Counted from the stretch's first letter, positions 1 to 15,313 are shown. The stretch is 64,000 bases of DNA from Balanoglossus misakiensis (GCA_040954595.2 CM082586.2:806001-870000), one strand, 5' to 3'. Program-made: numbers and translations. The notes: generated by a model not told the origin, from the sequence alone.

Positions 1-2144
1 CCATGGTTTTTTTCAAAAAATCACCAAATTTCGAAAATTCCCAAAGTCGAAAAATCGTCGATTTTTCACGATTTTCCTGAGCTATAACCCATGGTTTTTT
101 CAAAAAATCACCAAATTTCGAAAATTCCCAAAGTCGAAAAATCGTCGATTTTTCACGATTTTCCTGAGCTATAACCCATGGTTTTTTCAAAAAATCACCA
201 AATTTCGAAAATTCCCAAAGTCGAAAAATCGACGATTTTTCACGATTTTCCTGAGCTATAACCCATGGTTTTTTCAAAAAATCACCAAAATTTCGAAAAT
301 TCCCAAAGTCGAAAAATCGTCGATTTTTCACGATTTTCCTGAGCTATAACCCATGTTTTTTCAAAAAATCACCAAATTTCGAAAATTCGCAAAGTCGAAA
401 AATCGTCGATTTTTCACGATTTTCCTGAGCTATAACCCATGGTTTTTTCAAAAAATCACCAAATTTCGAAAATTCCCCAAAGTCGAAAAATCGTCGATTT
501 TTCACGATTTTCCTGAGCTATAACCCATGGTTTTTTCAAAAAATCACCAAATTTCGAAATTCCCAAAGTCGAAAAATCGTCGATTTTTCACGATTTTCCT
601 GAGCTATAACCCATGGTTTTTTCAAAAAATCACCAAATTTCGAAAATTCCCAAAGTCGAAAAATCGTCGATTTTTCACGATTTTCCTGAGCTATAACCCA
701 TGGTTTTTTCAAAAAATCACCAAATTCGAAAATTCCCAAAGTCGAAAAATCGTCGATTTTTCACGATTTTCCTGAGCTATAACCCATGGTTTTTTCAAAA
801 AATCACCAAATTTCGAAAATTCCCAAAGTCGAAAAATCGTCGATTTTTCACGATTTTCCTGAGCTATAACCCATGGTTTTTTCAAAAAAATCACCAAATT
901 TCGAAAATTCCCAAAGTCGAAAAATCGTCGATTTTTCACGATTTTCCTGAGCTATAACCCATGGTTTTTTCAAAAAATCACCAAATTTCGAAAATTCCCA
1001 AAGTCGAAAAATCGTCGATTTTTCACGATTTTCCTGAGCTATAACCCATGGTTTTTTCAAAAAATCACCAAATTTCGAAAATTCCCAAAGTCGAAAAATC
1101 GTCGATTTTTCACGATTTTCCTGAGCTATAACCCATGGTTTTTTCAAAAAATCACCAAATTTCGAAAATTCCCAAAGTCGAAAATCGTCGATTTTTCACG
1201 ATTTTCCTGAGCTATAACCCATGGTTTTTTCAAAAAATCACCAAATTTCGAAAATTCCCAAAGTCGAAAAATCGTCGATTTTTCACGATTTTCCTGAGCT
1301 ATAACCCATGGTTTTTTCAAAAAATCACCAAATTTCGAAAATTCCCAAAGTCGAAAATCGTCGATTTTTCACGATTTTCCTGAGCTATAACCCATGTTTT
1401 TTCAAAAAATCACCAAATTTCGAAAATTCCCAAAGTCGAAAAATCGTCGATTTTTCACGATTTTCCTGAGCTATAACCCATGGTTTTTTCAAAAAATCAC
1501 CAAATTTCGAAAATTCCCAAAGTCGAAAAATCGTCGATTTTTCACGATTTTCCTGAGCTATAACCCATGGTTTTTTCAAAAAATCACCAAATTTCGAAAA
1601 TTCCCAAAGTCGAAAAATCGTCGATTTTTCACGATTTTTCCTGAGCTATAACCCATGGTTTTTTCAAAAAATCACCAAATTTCGAAAATTCCCAAAGTCG
1701 AAAAATCGTCGATTTTTCACGATTTTCCTGAGCTATAACCCATGGTTTTTTCAAAAAATCACCAAATTTCGAAAATTCCCAAAGTCGAAAAATCGTCGAT
1801 TTTTCACGATTTTCCTGAGCTATAACCCATGGTTTTTTCAAAAAATCACCAAATTTCGAAAATTCCCAAAGTCGAAAAATCGTCGATTTTTCACGATTTT
1901 CCTGAGCTATAACCCATGGTTTTTTCAAAAAATCACCAAATTTCGAAAATTCCAAAGTCGAAAAATCGTCGATTTTTCACGATTTTCCTGAGCTATAACC
2001 CATGGTTTTTTCAAAAAATCACCAAATTTCGAAAATTCCCAAAGTCGAAAAATCGTCGATTTTTCACGATTTTCCTGAGCTATAACCCATGGTTTTTTCA
2101 AAAAATCACCAAATTTCGAAAATTCCCAAAGTCGAAAAATCGTC

Positions 2145-4470
2145 GATCTTTTCACGATTTTCCTGAGCTATAACCCATGGTTTTTTCAAAAAATCACCAA
2201 ATTTCGAAAATTCCCAAAGTCGAAAAATCGTCGATTTTTCACGATTTTCCTGAGCTATAACCCATGGTTTTTTCAAAAAAATCACCAAATTTCGAAAATT
2301 CCCAAAGTCGAAAAATCGTCGATTTTTCACGATTTTCCTGAGCTATAACCCATGGTTTTTTCAAAAAATCACCAAATTTCGAAAATTCCCAAAGTCGAAA
2401 AATCGTCGGTTTTTCACGATTTTCCTGAGCTATAACCCATGGTTTTTTCAAAAAATCACCAAATTTCGAAAATTCCCAAAGTCGAAAAATCGTCGATTTT
2501 TCACGATTTTCCTGAGCTATAACCCATGGTTTTTTCAAAAAATCACCAAATTTCGAAAATTCCCAAAGTCGAAAAATCGTCGATTTTTCACGATTTTCCT
2601 GAGCTATAACCCATGGTTTTTTCAAAAAATCACCAAATTTCGAAAATTCCCAAAGTCGAAAAATCGTCGATTTTTCACGATTTTCCTGAGCTATAACCCA
2701 TGGTTTTTTCAAAAAATCACCAAATTTCGAAAATTCCCAAAGTCGAAAAATCGTCGATTTTTCACGATTTTCCTGAGCTATAACCCATGGTTTTTTCAAA
2801 AAATCAGCAAATTTCGAAAATTCCCAAAGTCGAAAAATCGTCGATTTTTCACGATTTTCCTGAGCTATAACCCATGGTTTTTTCAAAAAATCAGCAAATT
2901 TCGAAAATTCCCAAAGTCGAAAAATCGTCGATTTTTCACGATTTTCCTGAGCTATAACCCATGGTTTTTTCAAAAAATCACCAAATTTCGAAAATTCCCA
3001 AAGTCGAAAAATCGTCGATTTTTCACGATTTTCCTGAGCTATAACCCATGGTTTTTTCAAAAAATCACCAAATTTCGAAAATTCCCAAAGTCGAAAAATC
3101 GTCGATTTTTCACGATTTTCCTGAGCTATAACCCATGGTTTTTCAAAAAATCACCAAATTTCGAAAATTCCCAAAGTCGAAAAATCGTCGATTTTTCACG
3201 ATTTTCCTGAGCTATAACCCATGGTTTTTTCAAAAAATCACCAAATTTCGAAAATTCCCAAAGTCGAAAAATCGTCGATTTTTCACGATTTTCCTGAGCT
3301 ATAACCCATGGTTTTTTCAAAAAATCACCAAATTTCGAAAATTCCCAAAGTCGAAAAATCGTCGATTTTTCACGATTTTCCTGAGCTATAACCCATGGTT
3401 TTTTCAAAAAATCACCAAATTTCGAAAATTCCCAAAGTCGAAAAATCGTCGATTTTCACGATTTTCCTGAGCTATAACCCATGGTTTTTCAAAAAATCAC
3501 CAAATTTCGAAAATTCCCAAAGTCGAAAAATCGTCGATTTTTCACGATTTTCCTGAGCTATAACCCATGGTTTTTTCAAAAAATCACCAAATTTCGAAAA
3601 TTCCCAAAGTCGAAAAATCGTCGATTTTTCACGATTTTCCTGAGCTATAACCCATGGTTTTTTCAAAAAATCACCAAATTTCGAAAATTCCCAAAGTCGA
3701 AAAATCGTCGATCTTTCACGATTTTCCTGAGCTATAACCCATGGTTTTTTCAAAAAATCACCAAATTTCGAAAATTCCCAAAGTCGAAAAATCGTCGATT
3801 TTTCACGATTTTCCTGAGCTATAACCCATGGTTTTTTCAAAAAATCACCAAATTTCGAAAATTCCCAAAGTCGAAAAATCGTCGATTTTTCACGATTTTC
3901 CTGAGCTATAACCCATGGTTTTTTCAAAAAATCACCAAATTTCGAAAATTCCCAAAGTCGAAAAATCGTCGGTTTTTCACGATTTTCCTGAGCTATAACC
4001 CATGGTTTTTTCAAAAAATCACCAAATTTCGAAAATTCCCAAAGTCGAAAAATCGTCGATTTTTCACGATTTTCCTGAGCTATAACCCATGGTTTTTTCA
4101 AAAAATCACCAAATTTCGAAAATTCCCAAAGTCGAAAAATCGTCGATTTTTCACGATTTTCCTGAGCTATAACCCATGGTTTTTTCAAAAAATCACCAAA
4201 TTTCGAAAATTCCCAAAGTCGAAAAATCGTCGATTTTTCACGATTTTCCTGAGCTATAACCCATGGTTTTTTCAAAAAATCACCAAATTTCGAAAATTCC
4301 CAAAGTCGAAAAATCGTCGATTTTTCACGATTTTCCTGAGCTATAACCCATGGTTTTTTCAAAAAATCAGCAAATTTCGAAAATTCCCAAAGTCGAAAAA
4401 TCGTCGATTTTTCACGATTTTCCTGAGCTATAACCCATGGTTTTTTCAAAAAATCAGCAAATTTCGAAAA
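2145..4470 (+). repeat. Higher-order repeat in subfamily A, about 1,564 bp (18 units)
   Basis: Rare unit variants recur in the same order about 1,564 bp apart. A GATCTT change lies near 2,146 and 3,711. A CGGTTTTT change lies near 2,408 and 3,971. A pair of adjacent AATCAGC units lies near 2,804/2,891 and 4,368/4,455. This marks a block duplication of roughly 18 units. Confidence 0.7.
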
Positions 4471-7400
4471 TTCCCAAAGTCGAAAAATCGTCGATTTTCA
4501 CGATTTTCCTGAGCTATAACCCATGGTTTTTTCAAAAATCACCAAATTTCGAAAATTCCCAAAGTCGAAAAATCGTCGATTTTTCACGATTTTCCTGAGC
4601 TATAACCCATGGTTTTTTCAAAAAATCACCAAATTTCGAAAATTCCCAAAGTCGAAAAATCGTCGATTTTTCACGATTTTCCTGAGCTATAACCCATGTT
4701 TTTTCAAAAAATCACCAAATTTCGAAAATTCCCAAAGTCGAAAAATCGTGGATTTTTCACGATTTTCCTGAGCTATAACCCATGGTTTTTTCAAAAAATC
4801 ACCAAATTTCGAAAATTCCCAAAGTCGAAAAATCGTCGATTTTTCACGATTTTCCTGAGCTATAACCCATGGTTTTTTCAAAAAATCACCAAATTTCGAA
4901 AATTCCCAAAGTCGAAAAATCGTCGATTTTTCACGATTTTCCTGAGCTATAACCCATGGTTTTTTCAAAAAATCACCAAATTTCGAAAATTCCCAAAGTC
5001 GAAAAATCGTCGATTTTCACGATTTTCCTGAGCTATAACCCATGGTTTTTTCAAAAAATCACCAAATTTCGAAAATTCCCAAAGTCGAAAAATCGTCGAT
5101 TTTTCACGATTTTCCTGAGCTATAACCCATGGTTTTTTCAAAAAATCACCAAATTTCGAAAATTCCCAAAGTCGAAAATCGTCGATTTTTCACGATTTTC
5201 CTGAGCTATAACCCATGGTTTTTTCAAAAAATCACCAAATTTCGAAAATTCCCAAAGTCGAAAAATCGTCGATTTTTCACGATTTTCCTGAGCTATAACC
5301 CATGGTTTTTTCAAAAAATCAGCAAATTTCGAAAATTCCCAAAGTCGAAAAATCGTCGATTTTTCACGATTTTCCTGAGCTATAACCCATGGTTTTTTCA
5401 AAAAATCACCAAATTTCGAAAATTCCCAAAGTCGAAAAATCGTCGATTTTTCACGATTTTCCTGAGCTATAACCCATGGTTTTTTTCAAAAAATCACCAA
5501 ATTTCGAAAATTCCCAAAGTCGAAAAATCGTCGATTTTTCACGATTTTCCTGAGCTATAACCCATGGTTTTTTCAAAAAATCACCAAATTTCGAAAATTC
5601 CCAAAGTCGAAAAATCGTGGATTTTTCACGATTTTCCTGAGCTATAACCCATGGTTTTTTCAAAAAATCACCAAATTTCGAAAATTCCCAAAGTCGAAAA
5701 ATCGTCGATTTTTCACGATTTTCCTGAGCTATAACCCATGGTTTTTTCAAAAAATCACCAAATTTCGAAAATTCCCAAAGTCGAAAAATCGTCGATTTTT
5801 CACGATTTTCCTGAGCTATAACCCATGGTTTTTTCAAAAAATCACCAAATTTCGAAAATTCCCAAAGTCGAAAAATCGTCGATTTTTCACGATTTTCCTG
5901 AGCTATAACCCATGGTTTTTTCAAAAAATCACCAAATTTCGAAAATTCCCAAAGTCGAAAAATCGTCGATTTTTCACGATTTTCCTGAGCTATAACCCAT
6001 GGTTTTTTCAAAAAATCACCAAATTTCGAAAATTCCCAAAGTCGAAAAATCGTCGATTTTTCACGATTTTCCTGAGCTATAACCCATGGTTTTTTCAAAA
6101 AATCACCAAATTTCGAAAATTCCCAAAGTCGAAAAATCGTCGATTTTTCACGATTTTCCTGAGCTATAACCCATGGTTTTTTCAAAAAATCACCAAATTT
6201 CGAAAATTCCCAAAGTCGAAAAATCGTCGATTTTTCACGATTTTCCTGAGCTATAACCCATGGTTTTTTCAAAAAATCACCAAATTTCGAAAATTCCCAA
6301 AGTCGAAAAATCGACGATTTTTCGCGATTTTCCTGAGCTATAACCCATGGTTTTTTCAAAAAATCACCAAATTTCGAAAATTCCCAAAGTCGAAAAATCG
6401 TCGATTTTTCACGATTTTCCTGAGCTATAACCCATGGTTTTTTCAAAAAATCACCAAATTTCGAAAATCCCAAAGTCGAAAAATCGTCGATTTTTCACGA
6501 TTTTCCTGAGCTATAACCCATGGTTTTTTCAAAAAATCACCAAATTTCGAAAATTCGCAAAGTCGAAAAATCGTCGATTTTTCACGATTTTCCTGAGCTA
6601 TAACCCATGGTTTTTTCAAAAAATCACCAAATTTCGAAAATTCGCAAAGTCGAAAAATCGTCGATTTTTCACGATTTTCCTGAGCTATAACCCATGGTTT
6701 TTTCAAAAAATCACCAAATTTCGAAAATTCGCAAAGTCGAAAAATCGTCGATTTTTCACGATTTTCCTGAGCTATAACCCATGGTTTTTTCAAAAAATCA
6801 CCAAATTTCGAAAATTACCAAAGTCGAAAAATCGTCGATTTTTCACGATTTTCCTGAGCTATAACCCATGGTTTTTTCAAAAAATCACCAAATTTCGAAA
6901 ATTCCCAAAGTCGAAAAATCGTCGATTTTTCACGATTTTCCTGAGCTATAACCCATGGTTTTTTCAAAAAATCACCAAATTTCGAAAATTCCCAAAGTCG
7001 AAAAATCGTCGATTTTTCACGATTTTCCTGAGCTATAACCCATGGTTTTTTCAAAAAATCACCAAATTTCGAAAATTCCCAAAGTCGAAAAATCGTCGAT
7101 TTTTCACGATTTTCCTGAGCTATAACCCATGGTTTTTTCAAAAAATCACCAAATTTCGAAAATTCCCAAAGTCGAAAATCGTCGATTTTTCGCGATTTTC
7201 CTGAGCTATAACCCATGGTTTTTTCAAAAAATCACCAAATTTCGAAAATTCCCAAAGTCGAAAAATCGTCGATTTTTCACGATTTTCCTGAGCTATAACC
7301 CATGGTTTTTTCAAAAAAATCACCAAATTTCGAAAATTCCCAAAGTCGAAAAATCGTCGATTTTTCGCGATTTTCCTGAGCTATAACCCATGGTTTTTTC

Positions 7401-7869
7401 AAAAAATCACCAAATTTCGAAAATACGCAAAGTCGAAAAATCGTCGATTTTTCACGATTTTCCTGAGCTATAACCCATGGTTTTTTCAAAAAATCACCAA
7501 ATTTCGAAAATTCCCAAAGTCGAAAAATCGTCGATTTTTCACGATTTTCCTGAGCTATAACCCATGGTTTTTTCAAAAAATCACCAAATTTCGAAAATTC
7601 CCAAAGTCGAAAAATCGTCGATTTTTCACGATTTTCCTGAGCTATAACCCATGGTTTTTTCAAAAAATCACCAAATTTCGAAAATTCCCAAAGTCGAAAA
7701 ATCGTCGATTTTTCACGATTTTCCTGAGCTATAACCCATGGTTTTTTCAAAAAATCACCAAATTTCGAAAATTCCCAAAGTCGAAAAATCGTCGATTTTT
7801 CACGATTTTCCTGAGCTATAACCCATGGTTTTTTCAAAAAATCACCAAATTTCGAAAATTCCCAAAGTC

Positions 7870-8940
7870 GAAAAATCGTCGATTTTTCACGATTTTCCTG
7901 AGCTATAACCCATGGTTTTTTCAAAAAAATCACCAAATTTCGAAAATTCCCAAAGTCGAAAAATCGTCGATTTTTCGCGATTTTCCTGAGCTATAACCCA
8001 TGGTTTTTTCAAAAAATCACCAAATTTCGAAAATACGCAAAGTCGAAAAATCGTCGATTTTTCACGATTTTCCTGAGCTATAACCCATGGCTTTTTCAAA
8101 AAAATCACCAAATTTCGAAAATTCCCAAAGTCGAAAAATCGTCGATTTTTCGCGATTTTCCTGAGCTATAACCCATGGTTTTTTCAAAAAATCACCAAAT
8201 TTCGAAAATACGCAAAGTCGAAAAATCGTCGATTTTTCGCGATTTTCCTGAGCTATAACCCATGGTTTTTTCAAAAAATCACCAAATTTTGAAAATTCCC
8301 AAAGTCGAAAAATCGTCGATTTTTCGCGATTTTCCTGAGCTATAACCCATGTTTTTTTCAAAAAATCACCAAATTTTGAAAATTCCCAAAGTCGAAAAAT
8401 CGTCGATTTTTCGCGATTTTCCTGAGCTATAACCCATGGTTTTTTCAAAAAATCACCAAATTTCGATAAATCGCAAAGTCGAAAAATCGTCGATTTTTCG
8501 CGATTTTCCTGAGCTATAACCCATGGTTTTTTCAAAAAATCACCAAATTTCGAAAAATCGCAAAGTCGAAAAATCGTCGATTTTTCGCGATTTTCCTGAG
8601 CTATAACCCATGGTTTTTTCAAAAAATCACCAAATTTCGAAAAATCGCAAAGTCGAAAAATCGTCGATTTTTCGCGATTTTCCTGAGCTATAACCCATGG
8701 TTTTTTTAAAAAATCACCAAATTTCGAAAAATCGCAAAGTCGTCGATTTTTCGCGATTTTCCTGAGCTATAACCCATGGTTTTTTCAAAAAATCACCAAA
8801 TTTCGAAAAATCGCAAAGTCGTCGATTTTTCGCGATTTTCCTGAGCTATAACCCATGGTTTTTTTTCAAAAAATCACCAAATTTCGAAAATTCCCAAAGT
8901 CGAAAAATCGTCGATTTTTCGCGATTTTCCTGAGCTATAA
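7870..8940 (+). repeat. Partial copy of the 3.8-kb higher-order repeat
   Basis: This stretch has the same unit-variant order as 11.77-12.84 kb and 15.56-16.63 kb. The shared series is a seven-A unit, an AATACGC unit, a CCATGGCTTTTTC unit, CCATGTTTTTTTC, GATAAATCG, and two 79-bp units lacking the dyad. Beyond about 8,940 it diverges from the later two copies, so it is a shorter third copy, displaced by about 3.9 kb from the middle copy. Confidence 0.7.
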
Positions 8941-11760
8941 CCCATGGTTTTTTCAAAAAATCACCAAATTTTGAAAATTCCCAAAGTCGAAAAATCGTCG
9001 ATTTTTCGCGATTTTCCTGAGCTATAACCCATGGTTTTTTCAAAAAATCACCAAATTTCGAAAATTCCCAAAGTCGAAAAATCGTCGATTTTTCACGATT
9101 TTCCTGAGCTATAACCCATGGTTTTTTCAAAAAATCACCAAATTTCGAAAATTCCCAAAGTCGAAAAATCGTCGATTTTTCACGATTTTCCTGAGCTATA
9201 ACCCATGGTTTTTTCAAAAAATCAGCAAATTTCGAAAATTCCCAAAGTCGAAAAATCGTCGATTTTTCACGATTTTCCTGAGCTATAACCCATGGTTTTT
9301 TCAAAAAATCAGCAAATTTCGAAAATTCCCAAAGTCGAAAAATCGTCGATTTTTCACGATTTTCCTGAGCTATAACCCATGGTTTTTTCAAAAAATCACC
9401 AAATTTCGAAAATTCCCAAAGTCGAAAAATCGTCGGTTTTTCACGATTTTCCTGAGCTATAACCCATGGTTTTTTCAAAAAATCACCAAATTTCGAAAAT
9501 TCCCAAAGTCGAAAAATCGTCGATTTTTCACGATTTTCCTGAGCTATAACCCATGGTTTTTTCAAAAAATCACCAAATTTCGAAAATTCCCAAAGTCGAA
9601 AAATCGTGGATTTTTCACGATTTTCCTGAGCTATAACCCATGGTTTTTTCAAAAAATCACCAAATTTCGAAAATTCCCAAAGTCGAAAAATCGTCGATTT
9701 TTCACGATTTTCCTGAGCTATAACCCATGGTTTTTTCAAAAAATCACCAAATTTCGAAAATTCCCAAAGTCGAAAAATCGTCGATTTTTCACGATTTTCC
9801 TGAGCTATAACCCATGGTTTTTTCAAAAAATCACCAAATTTCGAAAATTCCCAAAGTCGAAAAATCGTCGATTTTTCACGATTTTCCTGAGCTATAACCC
9901 ATGGTTTTTTCAAAAAATCACCAAATTTCGAAAATTCCCAAAGTCGAAAAATCGTCGATTTTTCACGATTTTCCTGAGCTATAACCCATGGTTTTTTCAA
10001 AAAATCACCAAATTTCGAAAATTCCCAAAGTCGAAAAATCGTCGATTTTTCACGATTTTCCTGAGCTATAACCCATGGTTTTTTCAAAAAATCACCAAAT
10101 TTCGAAAATTCCCAAAGTCGAAAAATCGTCGATTTTTCACGATTTTCCTGAGCTATAACCCATGGTTTTTTCAAAAAATCACCAAATTTCGAAAATTCCC
10201 AAAGTCGAAAAATCGTCGATTTTTCACGATTTTCCTGAGCTATAACCCATGGTTTTTTCAAAAAATCACCAAATTTCGAAAATTCCCAAAGTCGAAAAAT
10301 CGACGATTTTCGCGATTTTCCTGAGCTATAACCCATGGTTTTTTCAAAAAATCACCAAATTTCGAAAATTCCCAAAGTCGAAAAATCGTCGATTTTTCAC
10401 GATTTTCCTGAGCTATAACCCATGGTTTTTTCAAAAAATCACCAAATTTCGAAAATTCCCAAAGTCGAAAAATCGTCGATTTTTCACGATTTTCCTGAGC
10501 TATAACCCATGGTTTTTTCAAAAAATCACCAAATTTCGAAAATTCGCAAAGTCGAAAAATCGTCGATTTTTCACGATTTTCCTGAGCTATAACCCATGGT
10601 TTTTTCAAAAAATCACCAAATTTCGAAAATTCGCAAAGTCGAAAAATCGTCGATTTTTCACGATTTTCCTGAGCTATAACCCATGGTTTTTTCAAAAAAT
10701 CACCAAATTTCGAAAATTCCCAAAGTCGAAAAATCGTCGATTTTTCACGATTTTCCTGAGCTATAACCCATGGTTTTTTCAAAAAATCACCAAATTTCGA
10801 AAATTCCCAAAGTCGAAAAATCGTCGATTTTTCACGATTTTCCTGAGCTATAACCCATGGTTTTTTCAAAAAATCACCAAATTTCGAAAATTCCCAAAGT
10901 CGAAAAATCGTCGATTTTTCACGATTTTCCTGAGCTATAACCCATGGTTTTTTCAAAAAATCACCAAATTTCGAAAATTCCCAAAGTCGAAAAATCGTCG
11001 ATTTTTCACGATTTTCCTGAGCTATAACCCATGGTTTTTTCAAAAAATCACCAAATTTCGAAAATTCCCAAAGTCGAAAAATCGTCGATTTTTCGCGATT
11101 TTCCTGAGCTATAACCCATGGTTTTTTCAAAAAATCACCAAATTTCGAAAATTCCCAAAGTCGAAAAATCGTCGATTTTTCACGATTTTCCTGAGCTATA
11201 ACCCATGGTTTTTCAAAAAAATCACCAAATTTCGAAAATTCCCAAAGTCGAAAAATCGTCGATTTTTCGCGATTTTCCTGAGCTATAACCCATGGTTTTT
11301 TCAAAAATCACCAAATTTCGAAAATACGCAAAGTCGAAAAATCGTCGATTTTTCACGATTTTCCTGAGCTATAACCCATGGTTTTTTCAAAAAATCACCA
11401 AATTTCGAAAATTCCCAAAGTCGAAAAATCGTCGATTTTTCACGATTTTCCTGAGCTATAACCCATGGTTTTTTCAAAAAATCACCAAATTTCGAAAATT
11501 CCCAAAGTCGAAAAATCGTCGATTTTTCACGATTTTCCTGAGCTATAACCCATGGTTTTTTCAAAAAATCACCAAATTTCGAAATTCCCAAAGTCGAAAA
11601 ATCGTCGATTTTTCACGATTTTCCTGAGCTATAACCCATGGTTTTTTCAAAAAATCACCAAATTTCGAAAATTCCCAAAGTCGAAAAATCGTCGATTTTT
11701 CACGATTTTCCTGAGCTATAACCCATGGTTTTTTCAAAAAATCACCAAATTTCGAAAATT

Positions 11761-14700
11761 CCCAAAGTCGAAAAATCGTCGATTTTTCACGATTTTCCTG
11801 AGCTATAACCCATGGTTTTTTCAAAAAAATCACCAATTTCGAAAATTCCCAAAGTCGAAAAATCGTCGATTTTTCGCGATTTTCCTGAGCTATAACCCAT
11901 GGTTTTTTCAAAAAATCACCAAATTTCGAAAATACGCAAAGTCGAAAAATCGTCGATTTTTCACGATTTTCCTGAGCTATAACCCATGGCTTTTCAAAAA
12001 AATCACCAAATTTCGAAAATTCCCAAAGTCGAAAAATCGTCGATTTTTCGCGATTTTCCTGAGCTATAACCCATGGTTTTTTCAAAAATCACCAAATTTC
12101 GAAAATACGCAAAGTCGAAAAATCGTCGATTTTTCGCGATTTTCCTGAGCTATAACCCATGGTTTTTTCAAAAAATCACCAAATTTTGAAAATTCCCAAA
12201 GTCGAAAAATCGTCGATTTTTCGCGATTTTCCTGAGCTATAACCCATGTTTTTTTCAAAAAATCACCAAATTTTGAAAATTCCCAAAGTCGAAAAATCGT
12301 CGATTTTTCGCGATTTTCCTGAGCTATAACCCATGGTTTTTTCAAAAAATCACCAAATTTCGATAAATCGCAAAGTCGAAAAATCGTCGATTTTTCGCGA
12401 TTTTCCTGAGCTATAACCCATGGTTTTTTCAAAAAATCACCAAATTTCGAAAAATCGCAAAGTCGAAAAATCGTCGATTTTTCGCGATTTTCCTGAGCTA
12501 TAACCCATGGTTTTTTCAAAAAATCACCAAATTTCGAAAAATCGCAAAGTCGAAAAATCGTCGATTTTTCGCGATTTTCCTGAGCTATAACCCATGGTTT
12601 TTTTAAAAAATCACCAAATTTCGAAAAATCGCAAAGTCGTCGATTTTTCGCGATTTTCCTGAGCTATAACCCATGGTTTTTTCAAAAAATCACCAAATTT
12701 CGAAAAATCGCAAAGTCGTCGATTTTTCGCGATTTTCCTGAGCTATAACCCATGGTTTTTTTTCAAAAAATCACCAAATTTCGAAAATTCCCAAAGTCGA
12801 AAAATCGTCGATTTTTCGCGATTTTCCTGAGCTATAACCCATGGTTTTTTCAAAAAATCACCAAATTTCGAAAATTCCCAAAGTCGAAAAATCGTCGATT
12901 TTTCGCGATTTTCCTGAGCTATAACCCATGGTTTTTTCAAAAAATCACCAAATTTTGAAAATTCCCAAAGTCGAAAAATCGTCGATTTTTCGCGATTTTC
13001 CTGAGCTATAACCCATGGTTTTTTCAAAAAATCACCAAATTTCGAAAATTCCCAAAGTCGAAAAATCGTCGATTTTTCGCGATTTTCCTGAGCTATAACC
13101 CATGGTTTTTTCAAAAAATCACCAAATTTCGAAAATTCCCAAAGTCGAAAAATCGTCGATTTTTCGCGATTTTCCTGAGCTATAACCCATGGTTTTTTCA
13201 AAAAATCACCAAATTTTGAAAATTCCCAAAGTCGAAAAATCGTCGATTTTTCGCGATTTTCCTGAGCTATAACCCATGGTTTTTTCAAAAAATCACCAAA
13301 TTTTGAAAATTCCCAAAGTCGAAAAATCGTCGATTTTTCGCGATTTTCCTGAGCTATAACCCATGGTTTTTTCAAAAAATCACCAAATTTCGAAAAATCG
13401 CAAAGTCGAAAAATCGTCGATTTTTCGCGATTTTCCTGAGCTATAACCCATGGTTTTTTCAAAAAATCACCAAATTTCGATAAATCGCAAAGTCGAAAAA
13501 TCGTCGATTTTTGGCGATTTTCCTGAGCTATAACCCATGGTTTTTTCAAAAAATCACCAAATTTCGAAAAATCGCAAAGTCGAAAAATCGTCGATTTTTC
13601 GCGATTTTCCTGAGCTATAACCCATGGTTTTTTCAAAAAATCACCAAATTTCGAAAAATCGCAAAGTCGAAAAATCGTCGATTTTTCGCGATTTTCCTGA
13701 GCTATAACCCATGGTTTTTTTAAAAAATCACCAAATTTCGAAAAATCGCAAAGTCGTCGATTTTTCGCGATTTTCCTGAGCTATAACCCATGGTTTTTTC
13801 AAAAAATCACCAAATTTCGAAAAATCGCAAAGTCGTCGATTTTTCGCGATTTTCCTGAGCTATAACCCATGGTTTTTTCAAAAAATCACCAAATTTCGAA
13901 AATTCGCAAAGTCGAAAAATCGTCGATTTTTCGCGATTTTCCTGAGCTATAACCCATGGTTTTTTTCAAAAAATCACCAAATTTCGAATATTCCCAAAGT
14001 CGAAAAATCGTCGATTTTTCGCGATTTTCCTGAGCTATAACCCATGGTTTTTTCAAAAAATCACCAAATTTCGAAAATTCCCAAAGTCGAAAAATCGTCG
14101 ATTTTTCGCGATTTTCCTGAGCTATAACCCATGGTTTTTTCAAAAAATCACCAAATTTTGAAAATTCCCAAAGTCGAAAAATCGTCGATTTTTCGCGATT
14201 TTCCTGAGCTATAACCCATGGTTTTTTCAAAAAATCACCAAATTTCGAAAATTCCTAAAGTCGAAAAATCGTCGATTTTTCGCGATTTTCCTGAGCTATA
14301 ACCCATTGTTTTTTCAAAAAATCACCAAATTTCGAAAATTCCCAAAGTCGAAAAATCGTCGATTTTTCGCGATTGTCCTGAGCTATAACCCATGGTTTTT
14401 TCAAAAAATCACCAAATTTCGAAAATTCCCAAAGTCGAAAAATCGTCGATTTTTCGCGATTTTCCTGAGCTATAACCCATGGTTTTTTCAAAAAATCACC
14501 AAATTTCGAAAATTCCCAAAGTCGAAAAATCGTCGATTTTTCGCGATTTTCCTGAGCTATAACCCATGGTTTTTTCAAAAAATCACCAAATTTTGAAAAT
14601 TCCCAAAGTCGAAAAATCGTCGATTTTTCGCGATTTTCCTGAGCTATAACCCATGTTTTTTTCAAAAAATCACCAAATTTTGAAAATTCCCAAAGTCGAA

Positions 14701-15313
14701 AAATCGTCGATTTTTCGCGATTTTCCTGAGCTATAACCCATGGTTTTTTCAAAAAATAACCAAATTTCGAAAAATCGCAAAGTCGAAAAATCGTCGATTT
14801 TTCGCGATTTTCCTGAGCTATAACCCATGGTTTTTTCAAAAAATCACCAAATTTCGAAAAATCGCAAAGTCGAAAAATCGTCGATTTTTCGCGATTTTCC
14901 TGAGCTATAACCCATGGTTTTTTTAAAAAATCACCAAATTTCGAAAAATCGCAAAGTCGAAAAATCGTCGATTTTTCGCGATTTTCCTGAGCTATAACCC
15001 ATGGTTTTTTCAAAAAATCACCAAATTTCGAAAAATCGCAAAGTCGTCGATTTTTCGCGATTTTCCTGAGCTATAACCCATGGTTTTTTCAAAAAATCAC
15101 CAAATTTCGAAAATTCGCAAAGTCGAAAATTCGTCGATTTTTCGCGATTTTCCTGAGCTATAACCCATGGTTTTTTTCAAAAAATCACCAAATTTCAAAA
15201 ATTCCCAAAGTCGAAAAATCGTCGATTTTTCGCGATTTTCCTGAGCTATAACCCATGGTTTTTTCAAAAAATCACCAAATTTCGAAAATTCCCAAAGTCG
15301 AAAAATCGTCGAT
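11761..15313 (+). repeat. Higher-order repeat block, first long copy
   Basis: About 3.55 kb (some 41 units) that matches 15,551-19,106 almost base for base at an offset of 3,790-3,793 bp. Shared private variants include CCATTG for CCATGG (near 14,304 and 18,097), CGATTGTCC, AAATAACC and TTTTTGGCGA. A few small differences remain, such as CCATGG against CCATGT near 13,273 and 17,068. This indicates a recent segmental duplication inside the array. Confidence 0.85.
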
